DNA of 64,000 nt, taken from NCBI RefSeq assembly GCF_022539315.1, contig NC_066316.1:57041994-57105993 (forward strand), in the 5' to 3' direction. The DNA is from Serinus canaria. Taxonomy: Eukaryota > Chordata > Aves > Passeriformes > Fringillidae. This document shows, piece after piece, positions 1-11,974 of this stretch (positions are counted from its first letter, which is position 1; each line of letters starts with the position of its first letter). The notes under the pieces are model-generated. The model saw nothing but the letters and a program-made list of their open reading frames with translations. It did no database searches and was not told where the DNA came from. Made by a program: the position numbers and the translations under genes.

Positions 1-1037
1 TCATGGGGTAACCAGATATGTCACAGAACTCTGCATTTTGTTAATGAGTTCCTGGTTGTGACTGTTTCTGTGAAACTTCTCAGGCTCTGATATGTTGTCC
101 CCTGCTCTGATAGCTAAGAAAAAGGAGAGAATAGTGCAGTGTAAATCATGCCATTTCAGAAGGACAGTTTGCATATGGAAGAAGGTCCTCATGGGAAGTC
201 CCATAAGAACATCAGAAGAAATATTTGGTTTTGTGTTAATTATGGATGCATAGATTCAATTAAACCCAGCTACCAGGAGGAAGGGAAGGGATTCTCAGTC
301 ATTTTAGGAGAAGTTTTTGCAATAGCTTTTTCTCTAGTAGCTTTTATGTATTTCTACCAGTAAGGTAGGACAAGACTAGATGGCAAATATATGTGGGTAC
401 CTATGTGCTATAAAGCTTGGTCCTGGATAAAAAAATGTCTGCTCTCCAGACACATCCAACAACCTAGCTGAGCTAAAGAGAGAGAGAGAAAATGCTGTGG
501 CCTCAGGGCAGATGCAGATACTTCCACCCTCCTCCAGAAGGCCAGTGTTCCATGGGACCTGGGAGAAGGCAGGCTCCTGAAGGCATCTAAGATGCTTCTA
601 GTAAAGGCATCACACTTAGTGGGGAGTACTCTTCCATGTCAGGGTATGAGGCAACAACAACTGCTTAGAAATGTTCACCATCAGCCACAAAAAAAAACCA
701 AAAACCTGTTTGAAAAACTCAGGGTGATTGTCAGATCCATGCTGGTTTGATCAATGAGGGCAAACGCAGGTTCAGGTGTCAGTTTTGACAGATAGTAACT
801 CATGCTCTTTCCAGAAAAGAGAGATGAGACATGAATGGGAGATGCCAGTAAAATGCTCAAGGCCTTTTTCCAGTTTTTAATGTTGGACAATTAGTTAAGT
901 TAATAGGATTTCTGTGTGTTGGCAAAGCAGGCATTGACCCAGAAACAAGTTTAAATCTTTAACTGAAGTGAAGGAGAGTTGTGGATGTGAGCCAGCTCCT
1001 CATTTCACTCTTTTGTCTCTGACTGTGGCTCCTTTAG
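1..1037 (+). other. Intron 1 (3' part) of the SLC22A1-like gene
   Basis: This stretch ends in a TTTAG acceptor directly before exon 2. No exon 1 with the MP..DD..EQ start and the Cys-rich first extracellular loop was found here, so exon 1 lies before the window. I see no other feature. Confidence 0.7.
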
Positions 1038-1141
1038 TTTGACCTGGTGTGTGAGGACTCCTGGAAGTTGGATCTCTTTCAGTCTTCTGTGAACGCTGGG
1101 TTTTTTATTGGCTCCTTAAACATTGGCTACATTGCAGACAG
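1038..1141 (+). CDS. SLC22A1: SLC22A1-like exon 2
   Basis: 104 bp, opening in phase 0 after TTTAG and closing with AG before GTACGT. It encodes the end of the large extracellular loop (FDLVCEDSW) and TM2 up to the ADR of the conserved loop motif. The minus-strand copy at 14683-14785 is very similar. Confidence 0.9.
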
Positions 1142-4100
1142 GTACGTGTGGGCTGACAGCAAAACCCTCTGACCTCCCTTATCAATGTTCAGCAGCCAAA
1201 CTCACACAAAGGTTGTGCAACTGATATCATCTCTGCTCTTCTGAAAATAAGGTCATCCCCCTGGACCTTCAGTCACAGCATGAGCCAGTATCCTGCCTTT
1301 CAGGCTGTGCCTGGTGGTTAGCACAGATCTGCTCAGAGAGCCCTGCAGAGCCCAGGAGGACTAATTTAGAGATGTACACCCCAAACTTCCTACTGTGCCA
1401 TATGAGAGCCCTCAGATGTTAACCAAAGCCAGGAAATGCATGGTTGGGTCTCCCACTCAATCTGTCACACTCTGTGTGGCTGCAGCTTGGAGAAGCTTAG
1501 AAAGAGTTGTCACAGATTGCCAGATGTGTTCAGCAGCAGTCACTGTGAAAAAAGCAGATAAAAAAACAGATAATCCCTCTAGCTCCCTGTTCAGAGCCAG
1601 CAGAGTCAGACTCCCAGGCTCAGGCACCTGGGGTTAAAGAGAAACAAATGTCAGTACTCGAGGGCCTGTTTGCCACCTTGCTCCCCTTCTGCCTAGGACT
1701 GTTAGTACAGCAGGCTCTGAGTTGCTCCAGCTGAGAAATGCAGCCTGCTCACAAGTAGATCCATACATTACTGCTGTTTTCAAGGTTAAGGTTGTGGTGA
1801 ATAATCCCTTATGAATCTGGTGCATGTGGAACTATCAGAATCATAATATTAACCCTTACTTATTTTTCAGTCCCAACGTAATATATGTAAACATGGGACT
1901 ATTCATTATTTCCTGAAAGTTTTTGTGGAAGTGCTGAGCAACTGGCACAGTAGCTTTTCATGGCATGGAAAAGCAGATGAGTGAGTAATGGGCAAAGACA
2001 GAAAGCATGTCTCTATATTGCATAGCAAAATTGGATTTTTTGCCCTCCAGAAGATACACAAAGTTCTTACTAGTTTCAAATGCTTCCATGACTAGTGGTT
2101 TGCTTCATGCCCCTATCATTTTCCAATCCAGGTTTGGCCGTAAATTTTGCCTTTTAACAACAATTGTTGCCAATATTGTGTGTGGACTCCTTCTGGTCTT
2201 CGTGCCCAGCTACGTGTGGATAGTCATCATCCGGTTCTTGCAAGGGCTGGTCAGCAAGGGCTGCTGGACTGCAGGCTACATCCTGGGTGAGTTCAGGACC
2301 TGCTCCCAGGAGCCAGACTAGCTGCTGATGATGAAGGAACAAAACACAACTCCAAAAAACTTGGAAAATAAGCCATTTAAAAAATGCCTCCCATGGTGAT
2401 TTATTAAGCAGTTTTCTCCCTCTTTGACTTCCCAGGATGTTTTCAAGCACTGTCATTAGGGAGAAACACAGTAGCCTTTAGAGCCCAAGCAAGTTGTGGT
2501 GTATCAGGGCTCTTACCTTGAGATAGGCTTTCCCCTATGGTACAGCTCACCTTTGCAGATCTGTCTAGGCCCCATGGCTCCTCTTCCTTCCGCCAGGCTC
2601 TGGCTAGGGAAGGTGACCAGGTAGGCACAGCCCTTCTGGCCTGGACGCTGACAGGATGGGGACAGAGGAGGCCGTTAAAGAAGCAGGCAGAGGGTGGGGA
2701 AAACTTGAGACGTTTTTATGACACAAAGAGCGAAACAGGGGATTCAGAACACAAAAATAACTGAAGAACAGCACGTACTTGCTGATAAGAAGATGAGGTG
2801 TTTGTGTACCTGTGTGTATCCAGGGGGCTGAGCGGAGGCCAAGCCACCCTAGCCTGTGTGGGTGCTTCTCCCTCCCAGTGCCCTGCACCAGCTGTGTCTG
2901 CTGGGCGGCCAGGCTGGGTCTGGGACCATCTCAGGACCTTCTTCTGCTTCAGGGCAGAGCTGCCTGGGATTTCTCTGATTTTTCTGGAGTGGAGTTCAGT
3001 CTCTTGTCCAAAATAACCAACTGCAAGCAGTCACTGAAGCAGCAGATTAACTATTTTGAAGGCTGACCTACAGAACATTAGCTGGGCTAGGGTGGCAGGT
3101 GGCTCTACCAAATACCTCTGAGAGATACACCATTCATTGTGATAGTACCAAAAAAGTAAAAGTCAGTGCCCTAAACTTCCATGAAATCTTTCAGTGTGGG
3201 CATCTTGCTAATTCAGTTATCCAGATGTCTAACATAAATAAAAGCACTTATCCCACTGTCTAGACGTCTTCTGCTAAGACATGATTATTCCTTCCTGTGC
3301 ATTTCTGGATGCTTGCTTGGCCTCTTAACACTTTTCCTGGCAAAATTAAATCTCCATCCTCTCTTCTGGGGAACTTTAAACTGTTTTAGAGCATGAAGTC
3401 CTTTTCAGGATAATTATTTGCCCTATCCTGATATTTTGTCTCTGTTACATCTTGTTACTTCTGTAATCTCTTGAAACTCTCTTATCCAAAAGATCCTGAA
3501 CCAGCCCCTAAGCTCCCTTAGATTTCTGTTTTCTCCCTAAGGGTGGCCAATACTGAATGCTCAGGGAAGGATACAAGGACAGAGCAACCTTGTTATCCTG
3601 CTTGTGTACCCTTCAGAGGCTTCTGGCTCAGTGATGCTGAGCCTGAGGAGACGTCTTTGTGCATCGTTCAGCTTTGTGCATGGTTCAGCCTTAGCTGATC
3701 TGTGGCTCCAAAACTCAGCAGCTCCTTTGGCTGCTAATTAGCTCCTTACTGCTCTTTTTCAAATGATTGTGCTTTCTTGAAGTCACCCAACTGGATGTGA
3801 AATGTTGACTGTGCTTGTGCCTGCCTGCTGGAATAGTTACTTTTAACTCTAACTCTGTATCAACAAGATGTGTGTGGGTTTGCGCTGTGGGGTGGAGTTG
3901 CAAAGTGCAGACGAATAGTGATTCCCCCCCTTCCCGGCCTGGGAGCTCAGAGCCATCCTGTGATACAGGTTTTCCTTATTACTTGGAGTGAGAAGCAGGC
4001 TGAAAGCCTGTTCTTTGGAAAGGAAATGTTCAGCTTTGTTGTTGGATTGGACACATTAGGTATTTCACAACAAAATCCGTTTGTGCACTTTGACGAATGC

Positions 4101-7100
4101 TTGATTTGCTCTGGGATCTCTGCAGCAGAGGACATTCCTGGATGCCTTAGGAATGTCCTGTGCACGGCCAGAAGCAGTGTTTTCTTCTCTGCTGGAGTTG
4201 GGGTGCCAGAAAAGCAAAGCAGGGGGTTTGTTGGGATGCATTATGCCGGGAAGCCCGTGATGGCCGAGGTTTCTCCAAGGTGTTCCCATAGCACTGGTCC
4301 TCCAGCGTCCCCCCAGCTGGTTCCAGCCGCGTGGGGCAGGCAGGCTGACGTGTCCGTGTCCCCGTGCCCGCCCGCAGTGACAGAAGTGGTGGGCCCGGAG
4401 TACCGCAGGACGGTGGGCATCCTCTACCAGGCGGCGTTCTCCGTCGGGCTCCTGCTCTTCGACGGCCTCGCCTACGCCCTCCCGCACTGGCGCTGGCTGC
4501 AGCTCACTGTCACCCTGCCCACCTGCTTCCTCCTGCTCTACTACTGGTGAGTGCCCTCCTGGTGTGCCTCTGCCCACCACACAAAAACCTGGCTTCTCCT
4601 GCTTCCCGAGGTGCTGGGAGATACTGGGCGCTCCTTTCTGGCGCACACACGCCTTGGTGCAAAGAGGAGGCTCCCAGCAAAAGGGAGAGGGAAATAGGAC
4701 CCCTCAGCAATTGAGATCTTGTTGAATCCTAGTCTGTGCACCTCACCTGCCCTTGTGTTTAAAAAACAGACCATTTGGAAAAACACTGGGGGAAAATTGG
4801 ACTAGTATGATTTAGTACTTTCTTTGAGCAAGTCATAAATGAAAATAGGTGCCTTGGCTTAGCTTAGCTGGTCTTACACTGAAAATATGATTATTCACAA
4901 ATTTTCTAATGCTAACATAACTGTAACAGACTGTTAGCAAGTTCTTTTAAGGTAGAGAAGTTGCAGTTTTTGTGGTCCAACTGAAAAAAAACCAAACACT
5001 TGGGTACTCCTTCATTTTAGTTTCTCTCCTCTCTTTTTAATAAATATTTTTTTGTTTGAGCGCTTTGGATTTGAGAAATTGCCTGGGTGGGTCAAGAGGT
5101 GAGGAATAATGGAAAGAAATTTGTTGCCTTCCTTCTTCCATATTCTTGAATTGGTAAGCCAATTCTAACTTAATTAGTATTTCTTAACCTCTCTTGGCAG
5201 AAGTGAAAAATGGCTCCCTAAGAGGAGCTGGTTTGTGGTGAATGGATAAGGGGACAGCACTGCTCTCACTCAAAGCTCCTCCCTGATTTATCTTTAGTAA
5301 ACCCCTTTTTAACTAAAGCTCCTACCTCTTCCAATCTCAGCCATGGGATGTTCTACTTTTCCTGACTGGGGGAGTGGGAAGTAGCACATGAAACCCACCC
5401 AACCAAAACAAAACAACAACAAAAAAAAAAAAAACCAAAAAAACCAAAAAAAACCCAAACAAACAAAAAAATCCATCTCCCTTTCTTTAATCCCTCCAAA
5501 GTCTCTACTCATGGGAGAATAGGTAGGCTTTATGTTTTGTTGTATAATGGCATCCACTCGCATTGTAGGTGCCTCCCAGAGTCTCCCAGGTGGCTGATAT
5601 CTCAAGGAAAAAATGACAAAGCTATGAAAATTATCAGAAATATGGCTAAAAAAAATCAGAAAAAGATGCCTTCCCATTTTAAGGTGAGCTCAAGGTTTGC
5701 TTGTATGTGCAAATAAGCATCATGACAGCACCTTGCATCAGTTCCTCCCAGAGAAATTTAACATGCTATGTACTGGCTCTTCCATAGGATATTAAATTTG
5801 AAGAGGAAGATTGTGGAAAGCAGAAACCCTCATTGATGGACCTTTTCAGGACACCGCAGATAAGAAAAAACACGCTCATTTTGATGTACAACTGGTAAGA
5901 ATATAGCCCTAGACAGCTAGTTTTGGAGCTCTGGATTTGGCCACTCCATCAGAACACAGATGTCAGTTCTCTTACTATCTAATGAATCCAGGATTCTCTT
6001 CTCTGCCCAGGTTCACCAGCTCCATCCTCTACCAGGGGCTCATCATGCACATGGGAATGGCTGCTGAGAACATGTATCTGGATTTCCTCTACTCTGCACT
6101 CGTTGAGTTCCCAGCTGCCTTCATCATCATCGTCACTATCGACCGTGTCGGGCGGCGCTACCCCTGGGCCGTGTCCAACCTGGTGGCTGGGGCAGCCTGC
6201 CTTGCCACAGCCCTCATCCCAGAGGGTGAGTCACCTGAATGAAACCCCGTGAGGGCTTCCCAGCCTCTCCTCTGGGACCTCCACACTGCTTTGGGAGGGT
6301 CCCTTTGCCACTCTCATGCGGTCCTCACTGCTCCCGTTCCCTCACTCACACGGGTGAAACAAAAAACCAAACATCCCTTAGAAACATCAACTGACATGGG
6401 ATCACAGGTCCCACAGAATAACACTGTTGGGTCAACTGACACCTGCTAAATCACTGGGATGCTTTTAAACGTGTTGGATGTATTTTCTCTGCAGACATAC
6501 CGTGGTTAAAAGTGATTACTGGTTGCATTGGGAGAATGGGAATTACAATGGCCTTTGAAATGGTTTGCTTTGTAAACACAGAACTGTATCCAACTTATAT
6601 CAGGTAGGTGCATCCTCTCCCCAGTGGAATTTGGCCTGGAAACAAATAGTTGAGGCTTATGTGTATGTTATGTTTTATGCTAAATTAAGTTATCCTCAAA
6701 TGTGTCAGAAAGTAGGTGAAGCACAATAGAAATGCTTTAAAAAGTAGCTAATAAAGAAAATAAATGTATTTTTAGACAAGGGAAAACTCAAATGACTGAA
6801 ATAAAGGAAATAAAGGGAAAATATGGGAGAACCAGGGTGGGTGAGGGATCTGAAGTTCCCCACAGTGCCTGGATGTGAGAGGGTGAGAATTGTGATCCAT
6901 CCCTTTCCAACTGCAGCACTCTGACACTAATGTGATCCCTTTGCTGCCAAACCAGGAATCTCGGGGTGATGATCTGTTCCTCTTTGTGTGATATTGGTGG
7001 AGTCATCGCCCCATTCATTGTCTACAGACTGGTGGAGATCTGGCATGATCTGCCACTGGTTGTCTTCAGTAAGTGCCACCTTAACTACTTGCCAGCCCCT

Positions 7101-8780
7101 TCCAGGGTGCAGTGGGGGACCCGAGTTCCAAAGGGAGGGAAAAGCCACCAAGGCAGTGGCTTTAAGTCCAGCAGAAGCCCCCTGTTCTCTACAAGGCCTT
7201 AGCCTCCAGTTTAGGACAAGCTGGAACTTGTTTATGCACCATGTCTCCCTTGCCCCTACGATTTGTCCTTGCAATTTAAAGGAAGTTTGAGTCAAATACG
7301 TGTTTGACAGATGGCAAAGAACTCGTAAAATTTTTGATTACCTTAATATTTGATGGATTTAAAGCTGATTTACTGCTCTACTGTGAGTTACACTGTCTTT
7401 GTCCAGCAGTCAAACCCTAGAATTTCATGTACTTCCCTCTTTAATGGAGTACAAGTATGGCTGTTATGCTTCAGCTTTTCCGACACTTTGTTAACTGGCT
7501 CTTCTCCAGCTACTTGGAAAGTGGCTGGTAAATAAATGCAAGATAAGTTTTACAGACTAGTGACCTGAACTCTCAGGTCAGGGCCTGCACCACTTCTATG
7601 AATCTTTAGGTCAGCACATTGTTTACAGAAAAATACCTTGAATGGCAATATGCAGATTTTGACAGGCAGAACATCTAGAAGGGTGCTTAGTAGATTTAAA
7701 ACACATTGCCAAACATGTACAAACTGGATAAAAGAAATTACCAGGGGAGAATCTGATTGTGTTGCTTAGAAGATAATACATTGTGTGCACATTTTCTAAT
7801 CTTATGTGAACAGCATGAAGATGGAGTGTGTTTCCTGTCATGCTCTAGCACTAAAAAGAGTTCTTTGCTCCATAAAGGAAGGCTCTGTCCAGTTTGAGGT
7901 GTCCTAGTTGATGCATAACTCACGAGAGGACTTGGCTTGGTGCTGTCTGCACAGGGCAGCCACATCCCCCATTTTTGCACCAGAATGGCAGTTTTGCATA
8001 TGAGACTTGAGGTGCACACCTTGTGTAAAGGTGCACCTTTAAAATAAAATGCCAGTGGCAAGTCCATTCAGGCTGGCAGTAGCAAGTGGCTGACAAATGC
8101 TTACAAGCTCTTTGTGCCTCTGTTTTGAAGCTGTGCTTGGCTTGATTGCGGGTGGATTGGTGCTGCTTCTGCCTGAAACTAAAGGAAGAGTTTTGCCTGA
8201 GACTGTGGAGGATGTTGAAAACTTTCACAGGTGAGTCATGATGATGAATTTGTAGCAGTTTTCACTTGAAATTGGGCAAAATCCCTGTCCAGAGGGAATC
8301 CCAGGGGTTACTTGGCTACTTGTTTGTCTACAAGAAGTTGCTGGGTAACTCTCACTGGACAGATTCCAGGCTCCTTTTACCCCATGTAAAATCTTGAGAA
8401 CAAGTAGTCTAGTCCTTTACTAGCCTTGAATAGTGGCACTAGCCTCTCAAAAGTGTGGCAACACCATTATAAATGATATTTGTGTTTAAAAAATACCTTA
8501 ACAATTGAAGAGAAAAAGGGCAGTCTTGGTAGCAGCATCACATGTGGTGCTTGAAGCACAGCACCAGTATCTGCTGAGGAGCCAGAGCAAACCTAAGAGA
8601 ATATATATGGTCATTTTACTGGGGCCAAGGCAGAGCAGGTGAGGAACTTGAAGTTAGATTCTCCCTGAACAACTTCATTCCTGGCTGATGTTCATGTCTT
8701 ATTACTCTTGCAGGCAAAGTGCTCCAGTGGCTAAAAAAATCTATCTCCATGTCCAAGGATCAGAAGTAGCACGTGGCTGA
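1038..8780 (+). CDS. SLC22A1: Organic cation transporter OCT1/OCT2-type (SLC22A1-like), exons 2-11, 5' partial
   Basis: Polyspecific facilitative uptake transporter for organic cations, expected in the plasma membrane (known for the family). Ten exons are joined in phase: 1038-1141, 2132-2286, 4378-4546, 5569-5683, 5788-5894, 6011-6225, 6495-6603, 6956-7068, 8131-8230 and 8714-8780. They give 1254 bp, or 417 residues plus TGA. With a usual exon 1 of about 138 codons this reaches about 555 residues, the family length. Visible landmarks are the ADRFGRK loop across exons 2/3, W/Y/T substrate-site residues at the exon 3/4 joint, PESPRWL in exon 5, DRVGRRYP in exon 7, CDIGG with the substrate-binding Asp in exon 9, and LPETKG in exon 10. 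No frameshift or stop was seen. Exon 1 is not in bases 1-1037. The OCT1 rather than OCT2 call rests on cluster order, the exon 9 [15 protein letters not shown] stretch and the C-terminal IYLxVQxSE pattern. It is an inference; SLC22A2 is the alternative. Confidence 0.85.
2132..2286 (+). CDS. SLC22A1: SLC22A1-like exon 3
   Basis: 155 bp between TCCAG and GTGAGT. It encodes [10 protein letters not shown] and TM3 through [11 protein letters not shown]. The Trp and Tyr of CWTAGY align with rat OCT1 W218 and Y222, known substrate-site residues. Confidence 0.92.
4378..4546 (+). CDS. SLC22A1: SLC22A1-like exon 4
   Basis: 169 bp between CCGCAG and GTGAGT. It encodes [15 protein letters not shown], then TM5-TM6, ending HWRWLQL...LLYYW. 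Unlike the neighbouring exons it is strongly GC- and CpG-rich. The upstream open frame that runs into it from about 3870 is intronic read-through. Confidence 0.93.
5401..5471. repeat. A-rich low-complexity tract
   Basis: About 70 bp made almost only of A runs broken by C (AAAACAAAAC type), inside intron 4 of the SLC22A1-like gene. I see no attached LINE or SINE body. Confidence 0.7.
5569..5683 (+). CDS. SLC22A1: SLC22A1-like exon 5
   Basis: 115 bp between ATTGTAG and GTGAGC. It completes the Trp of LLYYW and encodes [12 protein letters not shown], followed by a lysine-rich cytoplasmic loop. It is short and has no long open frame of its own; it was found by phase and by the family motif PESPRWL. 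Confidence 0.9.
5788..5894 (+). CDS. SLC22A1: SLC22A1-like exon 6
   Basis: 107 bp between CCATAG and GTAAGA. It starts [12 protein letters not shown] and continues [21 protein letters not shown]. The DLFRTPQ segment is the conserved cytoplasmic stretch before TM7 in OCTs. Confidence 0.9.
6011..6225 (+). CDS. SLC22A1: SLC22A1-like exon 7
   Basis: 215 bp between GCCCAG and GTGAGT. It encodes TM7-TM9: [29 protein letters not shown], then the second MFS loop motif DRVGRRYPW and NLVAGAACL. Confidence 0.93.
6495..6603 (+). CDS. SLC22A1: SLC22A1-like exon 8
   Basis: 109 bp between CTGCAG and GTAGGT. It encodes [20 protein letters not shown] and then [17 protein letters not shown] (TM10). LYPTxxR is conserved across OCTs. 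Confidence 0.92.
6956..7068 (+). CDS. SLC22A1: SLC22A1-like exon 9
   Basis: 113 bp between ACCAG and GTAAGT. It encodes [15 protein letters not shown] and TM11. The Asp in CDIGG aligns with rat OCT1 D475, a cation-binding residue (established). MICSSL resembles human OCT1 more than OCT2. Confidence 0.92.
8131..8230 (+). CDS. SLC22A1: SLC22A1-like exon 10
   Basis: 100 bp between TTTGAAG and GTGAGT. It encodes TM12 ([18 protein letters not shown]) and the cytoplasmic [12 protein letters not shown]. Confidence 0.92.
8714..8780 (+). CDS. SLC22A1: SLC22A1-like exon 11 with stop codon
   Basis: 67 bp after TTGCAG, closing with TGA at 8778-8780. The tail [15 protein letters not shown] resembles the human OCT1 C-terminus (IYLxVQxSE) more than that of OCT2. 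This supports the SLC22A1 call, although the tail is short. Confidence 0.85.
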
Positions 8781-8841
8781 AGAAGGTGTAACTCTTGCTG
8801 GGTAGTCTGCCTTAGGGCAGTAGCACAGAAATGCCACTTGG

Positions 8842-8847
8842 AATAAA
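8842..8847 (+). promoter_or_regulatory. Poly(A) signal of the SLC22A1-like gene
   Basis: AATAAA lies about 60 bp past the stop, followed by a T-rich stretch. It implies a very short 3' UTR of roughly 80-100 bp. Confidence 0.65.
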
Positions 8848-11817
8848 TACCCTCTCAAAAGTCTTGCCTCTCTTATTTCAATTTCTATGCATACCCTTTA
8901 TTTACAGTGTTTAGGGTTTTCTGATGGGATTGTCCCAATTGCTGCAGAGCTGCTTCCCCCTCTGTACACTAAGATAAACATATTTTAGGGCTGGGAAATT
9001 TTTGTACCAGCTGTGTGGACTCCAACGTGGACTTCAAGAGGTCTTAACTTGAATATGGTAGGATCCATACCAACAAAACTTTGTAAGTCTCCATGAAGTC
9101 TGACTTTGTTGGTTTCTCTTAAAAAGAGGCAGTATAATTTGATATTTATCTCCACTGTAGAATCAAGGTAACTACAAAGCTGGTTCAATTGTGTGACAGC
9201 TTGCACAGTTTTAAAAAATTGATTTTATTTTCTCCTATTTTACTGGCTACTCGCAAGGATGGGCATGTGGCAACTCCAGAGCATGCACAGGAGAAACATT
9301 CATAATCCTTTACCAGGTAATAGCATTATACATGTGCCCTGCAGGGGCATTCCTTTGGAGTGAGCTGGGATCAAGCCTGGGAACTTGCAGGACCCTACCC
9401 AAGGGTCCTGTGCATCAAGGAGAATCAGGAACATCACTGGGTCTTCCAGGAAATATCCTGCACCTTCAGAAATTTCCTATTGAGCAACTCTAACAGACCT
9501 GTGGTTGCAGGGCAAAACAGGGACAATGGTCCTGTGGTTCCCCTTCCCTGTTTGTGCTGCTGGTCTCCATCTGCTGGAAAACACTGGTTTTCCATAAGGA
9601 TACTGTGAGCAGGGTGCAAGATACCTCTGCCCATTTCTAATCAGCTGCAGGGAGAGAGCTCCCAGTTGAGCAAGACACTGCTGGACTCTAGCAGGCAGGG
9701 TGAAATTCCCCCAGGATTGCATCCCAGGGACCTTGCACCTGCTTTCAACCGACCTGAACCTCAGTTAATGTTCAGTGCTGCTGTGAGGGCCCCCAGGGCA
9801 GGGAAGTGTGCTGTCCAGAGAGGCAGGGCCATGGCAAGGTTGCCCTGAGAAGAGTGGGGACAGATCAGGAATGACATGACTTTGGCCTGGGCAGTTGCAA
9901 AACCAGTATTTGCTTCGGGATCAGAGGGGAATAATCCTGTCCTGAGAGGGCAAGAGGAACAGTGGGGGTGTAATTGTGTGGCTGGTAGAGCTGATGTCCT
10001 GCTCTAGTCGCAGACACGTCTCTTCTCTGCACTAAAAAAAATGTCAGAACTTGTGACTTACAATTCTTTGATATAAAACCTGATGGAAACTCTGCAGGTA
10101 GAAAATGGGGGTGGTAGCAACAAGTCAGGCAAAGCAAAGCAAAGACTGAGATGAATAAATAAGTAACTACACCAGCTGAGTCCCAAGACCCTTACTCATC
10201 ACACTGGTATTTATTCCCACAAGCACTGCTACTGCCACAGCAGGAGCTACAGAGGTGGCAGGCTCTGGCACGCCTTTGCTTTACTGTCACCTACATCTGA
10301 TAGTGGCATCTGCTTCTGCTGGCAGCTAAATGAACACCATTCTTTCATTTCTTTGCTAGTGACCTTTGCCCACTGATGGATTGACTCCTGGAGCTGGGAA
10401 GTCAGAGGGATGTAAAAGCTGGTCCAGCTGCACATGGCTGCTGTCACAGTGGGGAGCAGCAGCAGTGTCCTGGGGGGTGGCAGGAGTGTGTCACCCCCAG
10501 GCTGTGGGTGGAGCTCACATCCTGCCTCAGCTCAAACACAGAGTTTGACAGCTCCCCTTCCCCTAAAGGGCAGCTGCAGCCTGTCTGCTCCTGGGGCTGC
10601 TGGAGCACAACCAGTGCCAGGGTTGCCCCCGGAGCCTGGGAAGGAGCACTTCAGGATCAAGCACCATCTGACTCTGGCAAGGAGCCTGGGAGCAAGTAAA
10701 CAGGGCCAGGTTCATTAAAGTGGGACTGACCCCTAAAGAAGACCTGGCCCCTCACCTAATTCCTTAAATCTGGACTTTATATCTGTGCCTGAAGAGAACA
10801 CAAAAGCCTCATGTTTTGGGACACCCACCAGCCTTCACCAAGTGGGTTTTGGCTGACCAACTTTACTTTTACAAATTTTCTGGTGTTCTCCATGGCATCA
10901 TCTGATGGGCAGATGACCTTGTGGCCAAGGGCTGCACCCTTCTAAGCACTGTTCTCATCCTCTGCTGTTGCTGTCAGCACCTAAATCCAAATGCCAACAT
11001 GCAAGCATGGCTCTTGTTTGGGCTCCTCTGTGTTCCTATCCCCTCCCTAGTCTACAGCACTGTGTCCTCCTACATACTTAATATTTTAAAATATTAAGAA
11101 ATTGGGTCTTCTTCCACAACTAGAACTGGTCAGGGGGCAAACTCAAATCCAGAGAATAAATATAAGCTGACAAATATGATGTGAATCACAGCTTCCCAAG
11201 AGCTGTAGGGAGGACTATTCAACCTTCAAAGGCACTACAGCAGTGATTTTCCACCATGCTATGGAGAGAACAGTACTTTAAAAGCCACATCCTTTATTCC
11301 TTTTTTGGCTTATCTTCCCCCCTGCCTCAGTACTTATTTCTGACAGATGTTTGGGACTTTGGCCACGTAAATAATCAAGCTGAGGGCATTAGGAAAACAT
11401 TCATGCATAAACACAAACTTCAATGTGCTATAATATGCAGGGCAGTGTCCTGTTATTGTTTGTGCTGGTCCCAGGGGGTGTCTGTGATGGGGCCTTCTGC
11501 CCCTTCCCTGTCTTGACCCCGAATGTTGATGCAGTTGTACACAGCCCAGCACGTCCTGAGGATTCACTGCCTCCAACTCCTCTTTTTTCTTAAATTTTCC
11601 AGCTTGCCTAATATCTAGTCAAATTCTGGAATGCCAAATCTTAAAAGCCAGCCTGGGCTTCGAGGTGCTTGTTTTTTATACCTATTTCTCTGGAAGAAGG
11701 GGAGCAAAATGAGGAGGGAAAAGGGGCTTGTGGATGCCTTGGGCACCCACAGTGGGCTCTGCAGTGGCAGGGCTCACTGAACTATGGACCAACCAACAAT
11801 TGCAAACTGGGTAACTG
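8848..11817. other. Intergenic, tail-to-tail gap between SLC22A1-like gene and SLC22A2-like remnant
   Basis: About 3 kb where exons 4-11 of the minus-strand SLC22A2-like remnant should lie if they survived. I looked on the minus strand for [23 protein letters not shown] and GRRYPW coding and found none. A 22-bp perfect palindrome lies at 11077-11098. No gene is supported. Confidence 0.5.
11077..11098. repeat. 22-bp perfect AT-rich palindrome
   Basis: Reads from CTTAATATTTT into its exact reverse complement with no spacer. It is AT-only apart from the outer C and G. It could extrude as a cruciform; no function can be read from it. Confidence 0.85.
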
Positions 11818-11974
11818 AGGACAGAGGCTGTGAGCCAGCCTCCCTTGCTGCCCAGTCCCTGGATCAGGCAGAACATCACCTTCCAGGTGTAACTCCATGC
11901 AAAGGCCATCAGAACCCCTGGAACCACATTGGTGAGGACTGAAGGTGACCAGAAGGCAGAGTTTGTGCCCAAAC
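11818..11974 (-). pseudogene. SLC22A2: SLC22A2-like exon 3 with frameshift
   Basis: Preceded by a CCACAG acceptor. It opens FGHKLCLLVTF, then continues one base out of frame as VLTNVVPGVLMAF, SYTWKVMFCLIQGL and SKGGWLTASVL. An extra base lies near 11935-11941. Arg of the FGRK motif is His. The usual GTGAG donor is replaced by AGTTACC, so splicing out of this exon is probably also lost. Confidence 0.86.

Noticed and set aside
3870..4377. 5' extension of exon 4 of the SLC22A1-like gene as a single long exon
   Set aside because: The CCGCAG acceptor at 4377 with the correct phase, and exon 3/4 homology, show the upstream part is intron read-through.
11041..11120. Palindrome as a possible transcription-factor operator
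   Set aside because: AT-only palindromes of this length arise easily in AT-rich DNA and no neighbouring promoter is evident.
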